A stretch of 64,000 nucleotides of DNA from an uncultured Bacteroidales bacterium (GCA_900317055.1 ONFF01000017.1:1-64000); one strand, 5' to 3'; positions 1-9,992 are shown, numbered from the stretch's first letter. Notes: generated by a model from the sequence alone, not told the origin. A program made the numbers and translations.

Positions 1-262
1 TTCGTAGGCGGCGGGATTGACCGGAACGCCTGTCAGCGTGATTTGGCATGCTGTGCTGGTTTGGATCTTATACATCTGTCGGATGTCGAGGGTCATCGTA
101 CTGGAACCGGATTCTCTCCAATGTCCGTTGGCGTAGGTGATGGAGCCGTTCTTCGACTTGATTGTGGCTGTGCCCGTGGGCCCAACGGCAGAAGCGATGG
201 CATCCTCAAGTTGCTCCAAGGTGATGTCGAGGTTGGTCGACCACCAGCTCCAACCCTGTGAG
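1..262 (-). repeat. 3' cassette copy 1 (partial)
   Basis: First half of the C-terminal-module DNA shared by six neighbouring genes. This copy has its own substitutions (GHWRESGSSTMT instead of GQWRQSGATTMT). It is truncated by the window edge, so its distal subtype is unknown. Confidence 0.85.
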
Positions 263-3200
263 AGGGTAACGGTTTGTTCATCCTGGGCGGGCTGAGTCAC
301 CGTGCCGCTCAAGCTCACATTGGAAGTGAGGTCGCCTGTGGCCACCGTGAGTGTCTCATTGTTGTAGGAACCTTGGCTGAGGCCTTCCTTGAGACGGACA
401 TAGACATTGGCCGTCAGGAGTTCGACAGTGGAACCACTGGGGTCAGGAGGTGTTACTGAACCGCCTTCCACGATGGTGACATCGTCAATCTTAAGTATCC
501 ATTGGTCGTAGCAGTCGAAGTGGCGGATGGCAATGTAGCCGGTGCCGCTGTAGGCGCTCAGGTCAACGGTGAATTCTTGCCATTCACTGCCTGAAGTTGC
601 ATTGGCGGAATAAGTCCAGGTCTGCACCGTCGTGAAGTCGCTGGCATTGGTGTTGCCCGTCGTCGAGACCATCACGGAGAATTTCTCAGCGCAATAGCTG
701 ACATTCTGTACGCCGGCCTGGAAGGTGATGCTGCCGCCGAGGGTCACCTGGGGCGAGACAAGATAGTTATCGGGCGTGACTGCGGTGCCACTGCCGCTCG
801 AAGACCCGGAGATGTATGATTCGGAAAGCATGAAACCGTCACTGCTGCCATACCCGTAACCGCTGGTGAAGTTATTGTTGGACGTGGGGTATTCTGTGTT
901 GTGCATCCAGCTGTTCGGCGATGTGGTGCTGCCTTGGAAGGTGGTCCAGTTCTGCCAGCCACCCTCGAAGTCGTAGGTCTGAGTCGCACGGCTGCCCCTG
1001 CTCGCGGCAATGGTCAAGGTCGAACCGTAGTCGCCGTTCTCCTCGCTGCTGATCTCGAAGTCGGCGGGGGCGGTCACGGTGATGTCGCCCGAAAGGTCGG
1101 TGCCAATCACGGCAAGGCTCTTCACTGCAGACGGGCCTTCGCCTTCGACATATGTGAAATCGGCCATGGCGTTCGGCGACACCGTCAACGATGCGTCGTC
1201 GCCTGAAACGGTCATCGTGAAGGTCACCTGGTTGTTCGAGGTCACGTACGTGCCGGTGTAGCTGCTCGGCGAGGTGGCCGTGTAGTTCGTGTTGTCGCTG
1301 TAGATGCGCATGGCTCGGTTGGAACTTGTGCCGTAAACGTAGAACTTAGGCGAGTTGGAACTGCTGCTCACGTAGGAGCCCGTGTTGTCGTCAACACACA
1401 GCAACAGGTTGCTCGTGCCGTCGTACTCGAACGGGGTGCTCAGCGTGATGGTCGTCCAGCCTGTGGACTGGAACGCGACGGAGCCACTGTACACCTTGTC
1501 ACCGCTGCTCACGCTCTCCCATCCGGTAGTGCTCGTAAACGAGGTCTTGCTGGTGTGCTTCAGGTAGACGTCGAGGGTCCTTGTGGTCGACTTCGAGTTC
1601 GACACCTTGAAGGCTATCTTGGTAATCGTGCCGGCCTGTCCAACCTCGGCGGCGGTGTATATCTGCTGAGTCAGAGAATAGTTGTAATAGGCGTAGGTCG
1701 GCAGGTAACTGTCGGCGCTCGTGCCGCTGCCGATGGCAACCTCCGACTCCTTGGGCATCTTGAAGACACCCACCACGGTGACGTCGTAGGCGGGAAGCAC
1801 GAAACTGTTGCCGGTCACGGCAACCCCTTCGCGGACATCGCCCGTCTTGAAGACAATCCAGCTGCTCAGGTAGTAGCCCGTCTCGGGTGTGGCCGTCAAC
1901 GTGATGGTCGTGCCGGGGACGGCTTCAGTTGCCGAGGCTGTCACGGTGCCGTGATCCACTTCAGCTATTGTCACTGTGCTTCCCGAAACGAAGGTCGCAC
2001 TGACGGTCACATCGCTGTTAGGCATGGTGAACTGGTTGTTCGTAACTGCAATGCTGTTGTTGTTGGCATCCCTCACATCCCATACAGAGAAGAAGTAGCC
2101 GTTGTTGGCCGTCGCCGTCAGCGTCACCACATCGCCGGGATAGGCCGTGGCCACGCTGGCGCTGATGCTGCCGTTCTCGACAGCGCCGCAGCTCACGCTG
2201 TGCGCGGTCAGCTGGTCGAAGTTCGCCACGTAGGCTCCTGCCGCCGTCACCGTGAAGGTATAGGTCGGGTTAGTGGAAACCTGAGAACCATTCTTTGTCC
2301 AGTTAGTGAAGGCATAGCCAGTGTTGGCTGTGGCAGTCAAGGTGCATGAGGTGTTCTCATAGAAGGTGCCGCCGCCACTTACATTACCGCCGTTGGTCGG
2401 ATTGGCCGAAACGGTGATATTGTATTGCGGAATGGCAGTGAAGGTCGCTGTATAGGTACCGGCAGTGCTTGAGGTCACCGTGAAAGTGTAATCAGCATTG
2501 GTGCTCACAACGCTGTTGCCCTTCTTCCAGTTAGTGAAGGTATAGCCTGTGTTCGGTGTGGCCGTCAGCGTGCACTGAGTGTTCTCGTAGTACTGGCCAG
2601 CACCGCTCACCGTACCGCCGTTGCTCGGACTGGCCGTAGCACTGATGGTGTATTGCGTGCCACCTACAACGCTAATTGTTCCGAAATAGGGCTGGTATTG
2701 CTGGCGGGTGACAACAACATAGAGTGTACCGCTGTTAGGGATGGCATTGGTGAAATTCACAGTAGCCACACCTGATGTGTTGGCCTCAGCAACACCGTAG
2801 ATGACCGAGCTGTTGTCGGTGACAGCGACATAAGAACCAGCCACGGCATTAACGGTAATGGAAGTGGTACCAGGGGTAACCGTGCTGGGTATAGTCACGG
2901 AGTTCACTTCAGGCTTGGTAATGTAAGGCATCACAGAACCGTCGCCAAAGGTGTGGTAAAACTGGAAGTAATAGTGAGCTGAGTTATTGCAGCCGCCATC
3001 GGTGATGCTGCTGTTGGTATTACCGTTGGAGACAGCTTGTTGCACGGCAAGGTTACCTACATAAAGCAACGATGATGCCGAGTTCCAATATTGGTCTTCA
3101 AACATAATATCATAAACGCCTTTTGAAGAAGCCGATTGTGTTGGGTAGTTGCCTGCCGAGTATGAATGTGCTCCAACTGCCCAGTAAAAGTCCTCATACC

Positions 3201-4857
3201 AATAGGAATAAGGTGAGCAGCCAACATAAGCCACAGCACCTGCATTGGGTACGCGAATCATAGTTTCTGCAAAGCAAGCATTAGTGCCAATGGCAGAACC
3301 TGGCGAATAGGTTGTCGAGGTATTGTTGAAGTTACCTGTCAAGCAGCAGTTACCGACACCAAAGAAATACTTGCCAGTATTGGTAAGCGTGGCCACATGT
3401 GCGGCCGTCATCTTAGGCTGATACCATTCCTGCTTGTCGCCGTGGGCAGTGTAGTTCAAGAAGCACACACCATTATTGATGCCATTGTAGCAACCGTTGT
3501 TTGTCCCAGAATAGCCCTGTGTCGAACTTGTTGAAATTGTAGCACTGATGGTACCGTTCTCAAAGCCACCGTAGGTAGTGTTGCTTGATTTGAAGTAATA
3601 GTTCGTCGCATAATTAATGGTGGGCTTGGCCACGCGACTTGTCCAACTCGAATCCCAGCCACCTACAAGGATAACGTTGTTCAGGTAGTTACCGCCATCG
3701 GTGAACTCGTATTTCTCGTAAGTCAACACCTTATTAATATAGTTGGTCAGGTGTGTGGTGTTCTCCACCGACATACGGCTGTAGTACATGTCCGGGAAGT
3801 AGTTGCTCGTGCTTGAAGAGAAGTTGACGCTTGAATATCCAAGGTCGGAAGCGCATGACTCGTCAACAGTCTTTGTCATATATTGCGGCACTTGCCCCGT
3901 GTCGCCAATCACAACCAGATAAGTGTAGGCGTTGCCTGCAGAAACAGAAGCGTTGTACTTGGTCTTGATGAACGAAGCGATGGCGCTTGCCGAAGTACCT
4001 GTTTCGCTGGTATAATAGATGTCAACATAGTAGCCCTTCTGGAGTTTCCATTGCAGCCAGCTGTTAAGAGCGTCATTTCCTTGGAAACCCGAATAGCAGA
4101 TCACCAACATCTTAACCGGTGTGTTGTAAAAGTCGGGGTGGTCGGTGTAAGCATCCCTTGTGCCGCCGGTCAGCATGTCGATGTTGAAGATTTGGTCGTA
4201 GACGCTAGTGAAAGCAGGGCTGAAAGTGTTCTTGAACATCTGTGCCGTGCTTGCGGCGTCACCGTTTTGGAAGTCAACGTTCACCTCGATATCGTTGAAC
4301 ACTTTCACGGTGCCAGCGGCGGGGTTGTAACGGACGGGTTGCACGATGAGTCGACCGAGCGTGATGCCACGCATGGTGCCAAGCACTTCGACCATGGCAA
4401 TCGGATCGTCGTTATAGCTGTTACGGGCATAGGCAGCCTCGCTGAAGGCATATTCCACTGTACTCGGCTCAACATCCTTACGGATAGGTGCCTGCATAGC
4501 GGAGACCGTGCCAATGCCATAGTCGCTCAAAGTGTATTGCGTTTCGGAATGGGCACCCACCATAACAACGGGCGTGGCCCCTGTAGGAATCGCGATGAGC
4601 CTAGTAAACATCGGAAGTTGCGGCTCACCAACGTTGCCGTTGGGATAAGCACCTTCGATGTAGATTTCCGAGAGCTCACCTCGTGGGGTTTCGACATTGC
4701 TTGCATCAATGCCAGAGAAAGAGAACGAAGCCTTGAGGCCCGTCATGTCACTCTTCACGCATTCAGCCTTGTCGACCGAACGCAGTTGGATCTTTTGCTG
4801 TGCCATGACACTAATACTGAGTATCGACATCATCGCAAACAATAAAAGTTTCTTCAT
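1..4857 (-). CDS. Gingipain-family (C25) secreted cysteine peptidase, 3' end cut by window edge
   Basis: Secreted endopeptidase, 1619 residues visible; the last ~75 residues lie outside the window. It begins with a signal peptide (MKKLLLFAMM...SVMAQ), then a C25 propeptide-like region (~25-255) and a catalytic domain holding NYTAHG (His472) and GNCC (Cys505). The 33-residue His-Cys spacing equals that of gingipains, so the second Cys is the likely nucleophile. After it come four InlB/Flg_new-like repeats, a QQIYT beta-sandwich module, an Ig-like domain split by a cleaved-adhesin domain (about 465-985 in DNA), and the start of the shared C-terminal module (GWSWWSTNLDIT). The ATG at 4857 is chosen because it gives the signal peptide and has a -7 box upstream. 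Paralogous to the next two C25 genes but more divergent in the catalytic domain. Cleavage specificity (Arg, Lys or other) cannot be read from the sequence. Confidence 0.9.
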   Translation of the reverse strand, partial: MKKLLLFAMMSILSISVMAQQKIQLRSVDKAECVKSDMTGLKASFSFSGIDASNVETPRGELSEIYIEGAYPNGNVGEPQLPMFTRLIAIPTGATPVVMVGAHSETQYTLSDYGIGTVSAMQAPIRKDVEPSTVEYAFSEAAYARNSYNDDPIAMVEVLGTMRGITLGRLIVQPVRYNPAAGTVKVFNDIEVNVDFQNGDAASTAQMFKNTFSPAFTSVYDQIFNIDMLTGGTRDAYTDHPDFYNTPVKMLVICYSGFQGNDALNSWLQWKLQKGYYVDIYYTSETGTSASAIASFIKTKYNASVSAGNAYTYLVVIGDTGQVPQYMTKTVDESCASDLGYSSVNFSSSTSNYFPDMYYSRMSVENTTHLTNYINKVLTYEKYEFTDGGNYLNNVILVGGWDSSWTSRVAKPTINYATNYYFKSSNTTYGGFENGTISATISTSSTQGYSGTNNGCYNGINNGVCFLNYTAHGDKQEWYQPKMTAAHVATLTNTGKYFFGVGNCCLTGNFNNTSTTYSPGSAIGTNACFAETMIRVPNAGAVAYVGCSPYSYWYEDFYWAVGAHSYSAGNYPTQSASSKGVYDIMFEDQYWNSASSLLYVGNLAVQQAVSNGNTNSSITDGGCNNSAHYYFQFYHTFGDGSVMPYITKPEVNSVTIPSTVTPGTTSITVNAVAGSYVAVTDNSSVIYGVAEANTSGVATVNFTNAIPNSGTLYVVVTRQQYQPYFGTISVVGGTQYTISATASPSNGGTVSGAGQYYENTQCTLTATPNTGYTFTNWKKGNSVVSTNADYTFTVTSSTAGTYTATFTAIPQYNITVSANPTNGGNVSGGGTFYENTSCTLTATANTGYAFTNWTKNGSQVSTNPTYTFTVTAAGAYVANFDQLTAHSVSCGAVENGSISASVATAYPGDVVTLTATANNGYFFSVWDVRDANNNSIAVTNNQFTMPNSDVTVSATFVSGSTVTIAEVDHGTVTASATEAVPGTTITLTATPETGYYLSSWIVFKTGDVREGVAVTGNSFVLPAYDVTVVGVFKMPKESEVAIGSGTSADSYLPTYAYYNYSLTQQIYTAAEVGQAGTITKIAFKVSNSKSTTRTLDVYLKHTSKTSFTSTTGWESVSSGDKVYSGSVAFQSTGWTTITLSTPFEYDGTSNLLLCVDDNTGSYVSSSSNSPKFYVYGTSSNRAMRIYSDNTNYTATSPSSYTGTYVTSNNQVTFTMTVSGDDASLTVSPNAMADFTYVEGEGPSAVKSLAVIGTDLSGDITVTAPADFEISSEENGDYGSTLTIAASRGSRATQTYDFEGGWQNWTTFQGSTTSPNSWMHNTEYPTSNNNFTSGYGYGSSDGFMLSESYISGSSSGSGTAVTPDNYLVSPQVTLGGSITFQAGVQNVSYCAEKFSVMVSTTGNTNASDFTTVQTWTYSANATSGSEWQEFTVDLSAYSGTGYIAIRHFDCYDQWILKIDDVTIVEGGSVTPPDPSGSTVELLTANVYVRLKEGLSQGSYNNETLTVATGDLTSNVSLSGTVTQPAQDEQTVTLSQGWSWWSTNLDITLEQLEDAIASAVGPTGTATIKSKNGSITYANGHWRESGSSTMTLDIRQMYKIQTSTACQITLTGVPVNPAAYE

Positions 4858-4923
4858 AATTGTAAAATTTATAAAAAACAATAATTAGAATAAAATGTTG
4901 ACATTCACTTTATATTAAGCTTG

Positions 4924-4931
4924 CAAAGATA
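4924..4931 (-). promoter_or_regulatory. -7 promoter box of first C25 gene
   Basis: Reads TATCTTTG on the minus strand, a match to the Bacteroidota -7 consensus TAnnTTTG, about 65 bases upstream of the ATG. Confidence 0.6.
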
Positions 4932-4972
4932 GCATTTTTTTCGATATGTATGACATTTTTTTCGAAAAAAGA

Positions 4973-4999
4973 GAGGGTGTGCCATATAAGCACACCCTC
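4973..4999 (-). terminator. Rho-independent terminator of second C25 gene
   Basis: Perfect 10-bp stem (GAGGGTGTGC / GCACACCCTC) with a 7-base loop, followed on the minus strand by a T-rich run. It lies 38 bases after the stop at 5037. Confidence 0.85.
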
Positions 5000-5036
5000 C
5001 TTTCAAGTATAGTTTAATATTACTTACTATTTTTAT

Positions 5037-8000
5037 TTAGTAGGTAAATGTCCTAGGATCATTCGAATTGGACTGGTAGATGTAACCCTGTCCAGGTTCA
5101 AGTATGCTCAACCCTTGTGATCTCCAGTTGCCATTACTATATCTAGCGTTGCCGTTCATGCCTTTAATCATGTCGCCGTCGACGGGATTGAGCCCAGAGA
5201 AGGCTTCCGTCACCGACATGCTCTCGCCGCAAGGGAATCCAATCCAGTTGTTGCCTGGGTTGATGGTGATTTCGTAGGCGGCGGGGTCGACCGGAACGCC
5301 TGTCAGCGTGATTTGGCATGCTGTGCTGGTTTGGATCTTATACATCTGTCGGAGGTCGAGGGTCATCGTAGTGGCACCGGATTGTCTCCACTGTCCGTTG
5401 GAGTAGGTGATGGAGCCACTCTTCGACTTGATCGTGGCTGTGCCCGAGGTTCCCACGGCGGTAGCAATGGCGTCTTCGAGTTGCTCGATGGTGATGTCAA
5501 GGTTGGTCGACCACCAGCTCCAGCCTTGGGTCAATGTCACTGTTTCGGTAACAGGAATAGCTTCTGTTGTGGAGAACATAACGACTTCGCTCCATGCAGA
5601 CTCCACACCATCGCAAACACCCTGTACCCTCACGCAATAGTCAGTCTCTGAAGTGAGGCCTCTGAAGGTGTATTCAGCATCCTCAACTGCGACGGGAGCG
5701 TTCCAGGTGATTTCACCAGCTTTCATCAAAACATTGTCAACGGCGAAATAGTCGCCCGTCGGGTCCACCGAACCGTCCTTGGTGTACGACCAGGTGAAGG
5801 TGTGCTCGCCCGCCGCCACTTCGAAGCTGTAGTGGTTCCAGCCCGAGACGTTGGCTCCGGCATAGACCATTCTCTCCGCGTCGATGTAGAAGTCGCAATG
5901 GTCCCAATACGTCGACGTGCCTTCGCCCATGCACTCCGCGTCGAACTCGACCGTGCCGTCGGCAAGGAAGGTCGCGCTTAACGAGATGCTGGACGTCGAG
6001 CCGGACACGCCTGCGTTGCCGCTCTCCATGTGACCGTCGACGACCGTCCACGGATAGGTGGCATCGTTGGTCCAGTCTGCCGGTATGGCTTCGGCGAAGT
6101 CCGCGTCAACCAACGTCACCGTGCTGGGAATGCCCAGCATCACGTTGTAGCTCTCGCTGAAGCCTGTCCAGCTCACCGTCGCCGAGTTGCCTGTGACGTC
6201 GCTCACTTCCACTCCCGCAGGTGCCGTGTTCACGCAGCCCTCCAGCGCAGTCTTCGTGACCATCAGCTGGTTCTTCACGTTCATGACCGTACCGCTGTAG
6301 CTTGAAGGAGCAAACGGGTTGTAGTTCGTGCCGTCGCTGTAGACGCGGAGGGCCTGGCTCGGCGCGGCGAACACGCTGCAGAGCATGCCTTGGCTGTAGG
6401 ATCCCGTGTTGTCGTCCACGACGAGGACCATGTTGGAGACTCCGTCATACACGAACGGGTTGCTGAACTCGATGGCGGTCCACTCGTTGGCCGTCATTTC
6501 GACGCTGCCGCTGTAAACCAGGTTGTCCGAGGTGACGGTCACCCAGTCGGTGGCGCCTGTGAACTCGCTCTTGGTCGTGCTGACCATGTAGATGTCGTAG
6601 GTGCGGGTCTTGGTCGTGCCTCCGTTATAGAAGGCGATGCTCGAGATGAGTCCCGCGGAGCCGAGCTCCTCGGCCGTGTAGATCTGTTGCGAAAGCGTGT
6701 AGTTGTAGTAGCTGTAGCTCGGCAGGTACTGGTCCGTCGTCGAGCCTCCGTCGCCTATCATCAGGCCTTCCGCGAAGGTGGCCACAAGGCTCACGTCGCT
6801 GGTGACAAAGAAGGTGTATGTGGCACCTGCTCCTTCGACCGGTTCGCCGTCCTGCAGCCAGCCGGTGAAGTAATAGCCTTCGACGGGAGTGGCAATCACC
6901 GTGCACGATTCGCCGAAACCGTACTCGCCGCCGCCGCTCACCGTGCCATGCTCGGTATTCTCGGACTCAACGGTCACCAGGTAGGTCAGCGAGGCCGCTG
7001 CGCAGTTGCAGTCGAACTCGTACAAAACCCCGGCCGTAGGACGCGATGTCTGCTGATAGATGACCAGGTCGCCCTCGTAGCTCACCGTGAAGGAACACTC
7101 ACCGTCATAGCTGCCCGAGCTCCAGGTCAAGGTGACATGCGTGCCGTTGCCGATCTCCAGCACGTATTCGGCGGAACTCCCACTACTGAAGGTGAGGCTC
7201 TGGGATTCCGTGCCGTCGTCGAAGCTGACGACCAATGCGGCGCCGTTCCAGCCGTCGCCGTAGCTGTCGGCGAGGTTGAAGATGACATTGCACGAGTTCT
7301 TCAGGTTCTCGGTGCCTACAGCACTGAGGCCGCCGTCCGCGGTCATCGTGAAGGTGACGGGAAGCACTGCGGTCTCCGGGCAGTTGGCTGCGATGGTGAC
7401 GCTGAAGTCGTACGTGACTTCCTGGCCCGCCTCAATAGTGCCAGCCGAAATCTGTTGGGTGTTGATGGTGACATACTCACCCGCGGTGGTCGTCAATCCA
7501 ACCACCGCGTTGGTGGCTTGGTAGTGGCCCGTGTTCTTGAACGTCGCCGACAACGTCAGCGTCTCGCCGGGAACGAAGCCGCCGTTCCATGACATGTTCT
7601 GGTATTCCAACAAAGCCTCAGTGGCGGTGACGACGATGTTGCCTTCGTAGGTGTCGCCACCGTTGACGGCGGTGTAGTGCATCGTGACATTCGTGCCATC
7701 GGCCACGCCTGGATTGATGCTAAACTGGAAGCCGTTCACAGTGGTGGTGGCTTCAGGAGCCAACGCGCCAAAGCTACCAGTACAGTGGTTGCTGTCCACG
7801 ATGACATTGGGATCTTCCGAAGTCAAGGTGATATTGGTGGTGCCAGTGGAAGCATCGGTACCCACATTCTTGAAGGTGATGCTCAAATTGGTGTTGTCGC
7901 CGACATGGGTGGCAGTGGGGGTATAACTGTCCATCGAAATGTAAGCGCCTTCAAGGGCAGCAGCAGGAACGGTGGCAATATAAGGAATACGGTTAGGAGC

Positions 8001-9992
8001 GGTCACGCAGATGGTGACATCGCCGCTAGTAGTGACAGGATCAATCTGGACTTGAGCTGTACCCGTCGGACCCACAAGGCCAGCACCATGAAGCACGCCG
8101 TCCTTGCTGATGGCCACATAGGAACCCGGAACAGCGCTCACCTCATAAGTGGACATGCCGATGGGAAGGATGGCCATGTGGCTAACACTGTTGGCAGTAG
8201 GTTGCACACGGTAAGGCATGATGGAACCATCACCCAACACATGGTAAGCTTGCCAGTAGTAAAGCGTACTGATGTGCAACTCATAGCCGAGCGCTTGAGC
8301 GGCATTGCCAGCAAGGTTGCCAATGTAAAGGATGGCATTGACGGTGTTGTAAGCATCATCATTCCAAATGGCATCGTAACAGCCTGTTGTGGTTTCTTCG
8401 TATGAAGGCATAGTGCCGTCGGCACGACTGGTGGCGCCTACACCGAAGTAATAGTCATTCTTCCAATAAGTGGAAGGGCAAGAACCGATATAGGCGTAGG
8501 CACCCTTATTCTCGGCGCGCACCATAGCTTCACCGAAGCAGGTTCCAGAGATACCCCAGTCGGCAGCTTGGCAGCAGTTGCCCATAGCAAGGAAATACTT
8601 ATGTGTATTGGTCAGATTATTGACATCGCTGACAGTGAAGCTCGGGCCAGCCCAGCTGGTGTTGCTGCCGTGAGCCGTATAGTTGGCAAAACCGACACCG
8701 GAGCTCAGATAAGAATAGCAATTGGTGTAGGTGCCGTGGCTGAAATCATAAACGTTTTGGAAACCATGTTCAGCATTATAGTAATAATTGGTGGCATACC
8801 AAATAGTGGGGCGACCAACCGTAGTGCCCCAACCACTGCTGTCTTCACCAGCGATGAGAAGCACATTATTCAAATAGCTCGGATCGGGCATGGTGTATTG
8901 CTCATATTCCAAAGCCTTATTGAGCATGGCTGTCATCTGGGCAACGGTCTCAGCAGGGAAACGGCTGTGGAACATATCGACAAACTCGTCGCCGTCAACA
9001 CTTGAATAAGAAAGGTCGGTTACGCAAGATGTCGCGCTGCCAGTTGCAGAAGCAGGCACCTGGTCCTTGTCGCCCATAATCATCAAGAAAGTAGGAGTAT
9101 CTGCCGCATACTTGTTTTGGATGAAAGTTTTGATGGCGGATGCGGTAGTACCAATAACATCGGTATAGTTCACATCGACATAAATACCCTTCGTGGTCTT
9201 CCAAGCCAACCAATCCTGAATGCAGTCTTCAAACATACGGTTGGCAATGACCAGCATCTTCACAGGCGCATTCCAAAGGTCGGGATGGTCTTCATACACA
9301 TCCCTGACGGCACGACCGTTGAACAACTGAGCATAAAGGCTGTTGAAATAGGGACTATAGGTCTTCACAAGCATCTCTTCAGTGGCACGAGCATCGGCAC
9401 CGTCAAAGCTGACTTCCACTTCAATGTCGTTGAACACGCGGATCTTGTTGTTGACAGGGTCGTAGCTAACAGGCTCGATGCTCATTCTGCCTACCTGAAC
9501 GCCACGCAAAATGCCGTCAACGCTCACTCTAACCACAGGCTCCGAACTGAGGCCGCGTTTCTGGTATGCAGCTTCATTATAAACGAAAGGCACATCTTCG
9601 GGTCTTTGGTCTTTTCTGAGGTCAGGCTGACGCGGCACCAGTCTGTGAATGCCGTATTCTTCAAGATTGTAATCTGTAGTCGAATAACTCGTCACACGAA
9701 TGTTGGGAGTAGCGCCAAAAGGCACTGCGATGAGCTCACTCACGGCAGGAATCTGAGGGTCACCCTCGTTGCCGCCGATAACGGTATTAGGCAGGCTGAG
9801 CCACGAGAAAGTGCCTCGATCGCTCTGGACATCCTGCGCCTCGATGGTTGAGAACGAGAAGGATGCATTAAGGCTCCTCATGTCGCTCTTCACGCATTCG
9901 GCCTTGTCTGCCGAACGCAACTGAATCTTTTGTTGTGCCATGACGCTAAAACTTAGTAATAACGTCAATGCAAATAGGAAAAGCTTCTTCAT
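5037..9992 (-). CDS. Gingipain-family (C25) secreted cysteine peptidase with adhesin modules
   Basis: Secreted peptidase of 1651 residues. I choose the internal ATG at 9992 (MKKLFLFALT...SVMAQ, a clean signal peptide) over an in-frame ATG 14 codons upstream. Order: propeptide (~22-240); C25 catalytic domain (~245-620) with His441 in NYTAHG and Cys474 in GNCC; C25 C-terminal Ig-like domain; two CARDB-like beta-sandwiches; a SYGDGWNG module; one InlB-like repeat; a QQIYT module; an FN3 domain interrupted by a cleaved-adhesin domain (DNA ~5715-6125); and the shared C-terminal module (~1487-1651), subtype with NARYSNGNW and ending TFTY. By analogy with gingipains it would be a zymogen exported to the surface. 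Its own promoter and terminator suggest a single-gene transcript. Substrate specificity unknown. Confidence 0.93.
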   Translation of the reverse strand: MKKLFLFALTLLLSFSVMAQQKIQLRSADKAECVKSDMRSLNASFSFSTIEAQDVQSDRGTFSWLSLPNTVIGGNEGDPQIPAVSELIAVPFGATPNIRVTSYSTTDYNLEEYGIHRLVPRQPDLRKDQRPEDVPFVYNEAAYQKRGLSSEPVVRVSVDGILRGVQVGRMSIEPVSYDPVNNKIRVFNDIEVEVSFDGADARATEEMLVKTYSPYFNSLYAQLFNGRAVRDVYEDHPDLWNAPVKMLVIANRMFEDCIQDWLAWKTTKGIYVDVNYTDVIGTTASAIKTFIQNKYAADTPTFLMIMGDKDQVPASATGSATSCVTDLSYSSVDGDEFVDMFHSRFPAETVAQMTAMLNKALEYEQYTMPDPSYLNNVLLIAGEDSSGWGTTVGRPTIWYATNYYYNAEHGFQNVYDFSHGTYTNCYSYLSSGVGFANYTAHGSNTSWAGPSFTVSDVNNLTNTHKYFLAMGNCCQAADWGISGTCFGEAMVRAENKGAYAYIGSCPSTYWKNDYYFGVGATSRADGTMPSYEETTTGCYDAIWNDDAYNTVNAILYIGNLAGNAAQALGYELHISTLYYWQAYHVLGDGSIMPYRVQPTANSVSHMAILPIGMSTYEVSAVPGSYVAISKDGVLHGAGLVGPTGTAQVQIDPVTTSGDVTICVTAPNRIPYIATVPAAALEGAYISMDSYTPTATHVGDNTNLSITFKNVGTDASTGTTNITLTSEDPNVIVDSNHCTGSFGALAPEATTTVNGFQFSINPGVADGTNVTMHYTAVNGGDTYEGNIVVTATEALLEYQNMSWNGGFVPGETLTLSATFKNTGHYQATNAVVGLTTTAGEYVTINTQQISAGTIEAGQEVTYDFSVTIAANCPETAVLPVTFTMTADGGLSAVGTENLKNSCNVIFNLADSYGDGWNGAALVVSFDDGTESQSLTFSSGSSAEYVLEIGNGTHVTLTWSSGSYDGECSFTVSYEGDLVIYQQTSRPTAGVLYEFDCNCAAASLTYLVTVESENTEHGTVSGGGEYGFGESCTVIATPVEGYYFTGWLQDGEPVEGAGATYTFFVTSDVSLVATFAEGLMIGDGGSTTDQYLPSYSYYNYTLSQQIYTAEELGSAGLISSIAFYNGGTTKTRTYDIYMVSTTKSEFTGATDWVTVTSDNLVYSGSVEMTANEWTAIEFSNPFVYDGVSNMVLVVDDNTGSYSQGMLCSVFAAPSQALRVYSDGTNYNPFAPSSYSGTVMNVKNQLMVTKTALEGCVNTAPAGVEVSDVTGNSATVSWTGFSESYNVMLGIPSTVTLVDADFAEAIPADWTNDATYPWTVVDGHMESGNAGVSGSTSSISLSATFLADGTVEFDAECMGEGTSTYWDHCDFYIDAERMVYAGANVSGWNHYSFEVAAGEHTFTWSYTKDGSVDPTGDYFAVDNVLMKAGEITWNAPVAVEDAEYTFRGLTSETDYCVRVQGVCDGVESAWSEVVMFSTTEAIPVTETVTLTQGWSWWSTNLDITIEQLEDAIATAVGTSGTATIKSKSGSITYSNGQWRQSGATTMTLDLRQMYKIQTSTACQITLTGVPVDPAAYEITINPGNNWIGFPCGESMSVTEAFSGLNPVDGDMIKGMNGNARYSNGNWRSQGLSILEPGQGYIYQSNSNDPRTFTY
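5040..5524 (-). repeat. 3' cassette copy 2, distal subtype B
   Basis: Nearly identical in DNA to 17757-18242. Both encode the distal variant GMNGNARYSNGNW...SILEPGQG. The proximal half is shared with all six left-hand copies. Confidence 0.85.

Noticed and set aside
4858-5036. The first and second C25 genes as one frameshifted gene
   Set aside because: Each has its own signal peptide, -7 box and complete domain set, and a strong terminator lies between them.
5037-5540. Standard T9SS type A sorting domain at the C-termini
   Set aside because: The module is twice as long, internally duplicated and lacks the usual final beta-strand pattern ending in a short basic motif.
6390-7592. Long plus-strand open frame (400 codons) opposite the second C25 gene, and similar frames at 1555-2349, 3883-4845, 7677-8405, 9117-9851
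   Set aside because: They run antisense to clear coding sequence, have no promoter or family features, and recur because the surface genes share codon patterns.
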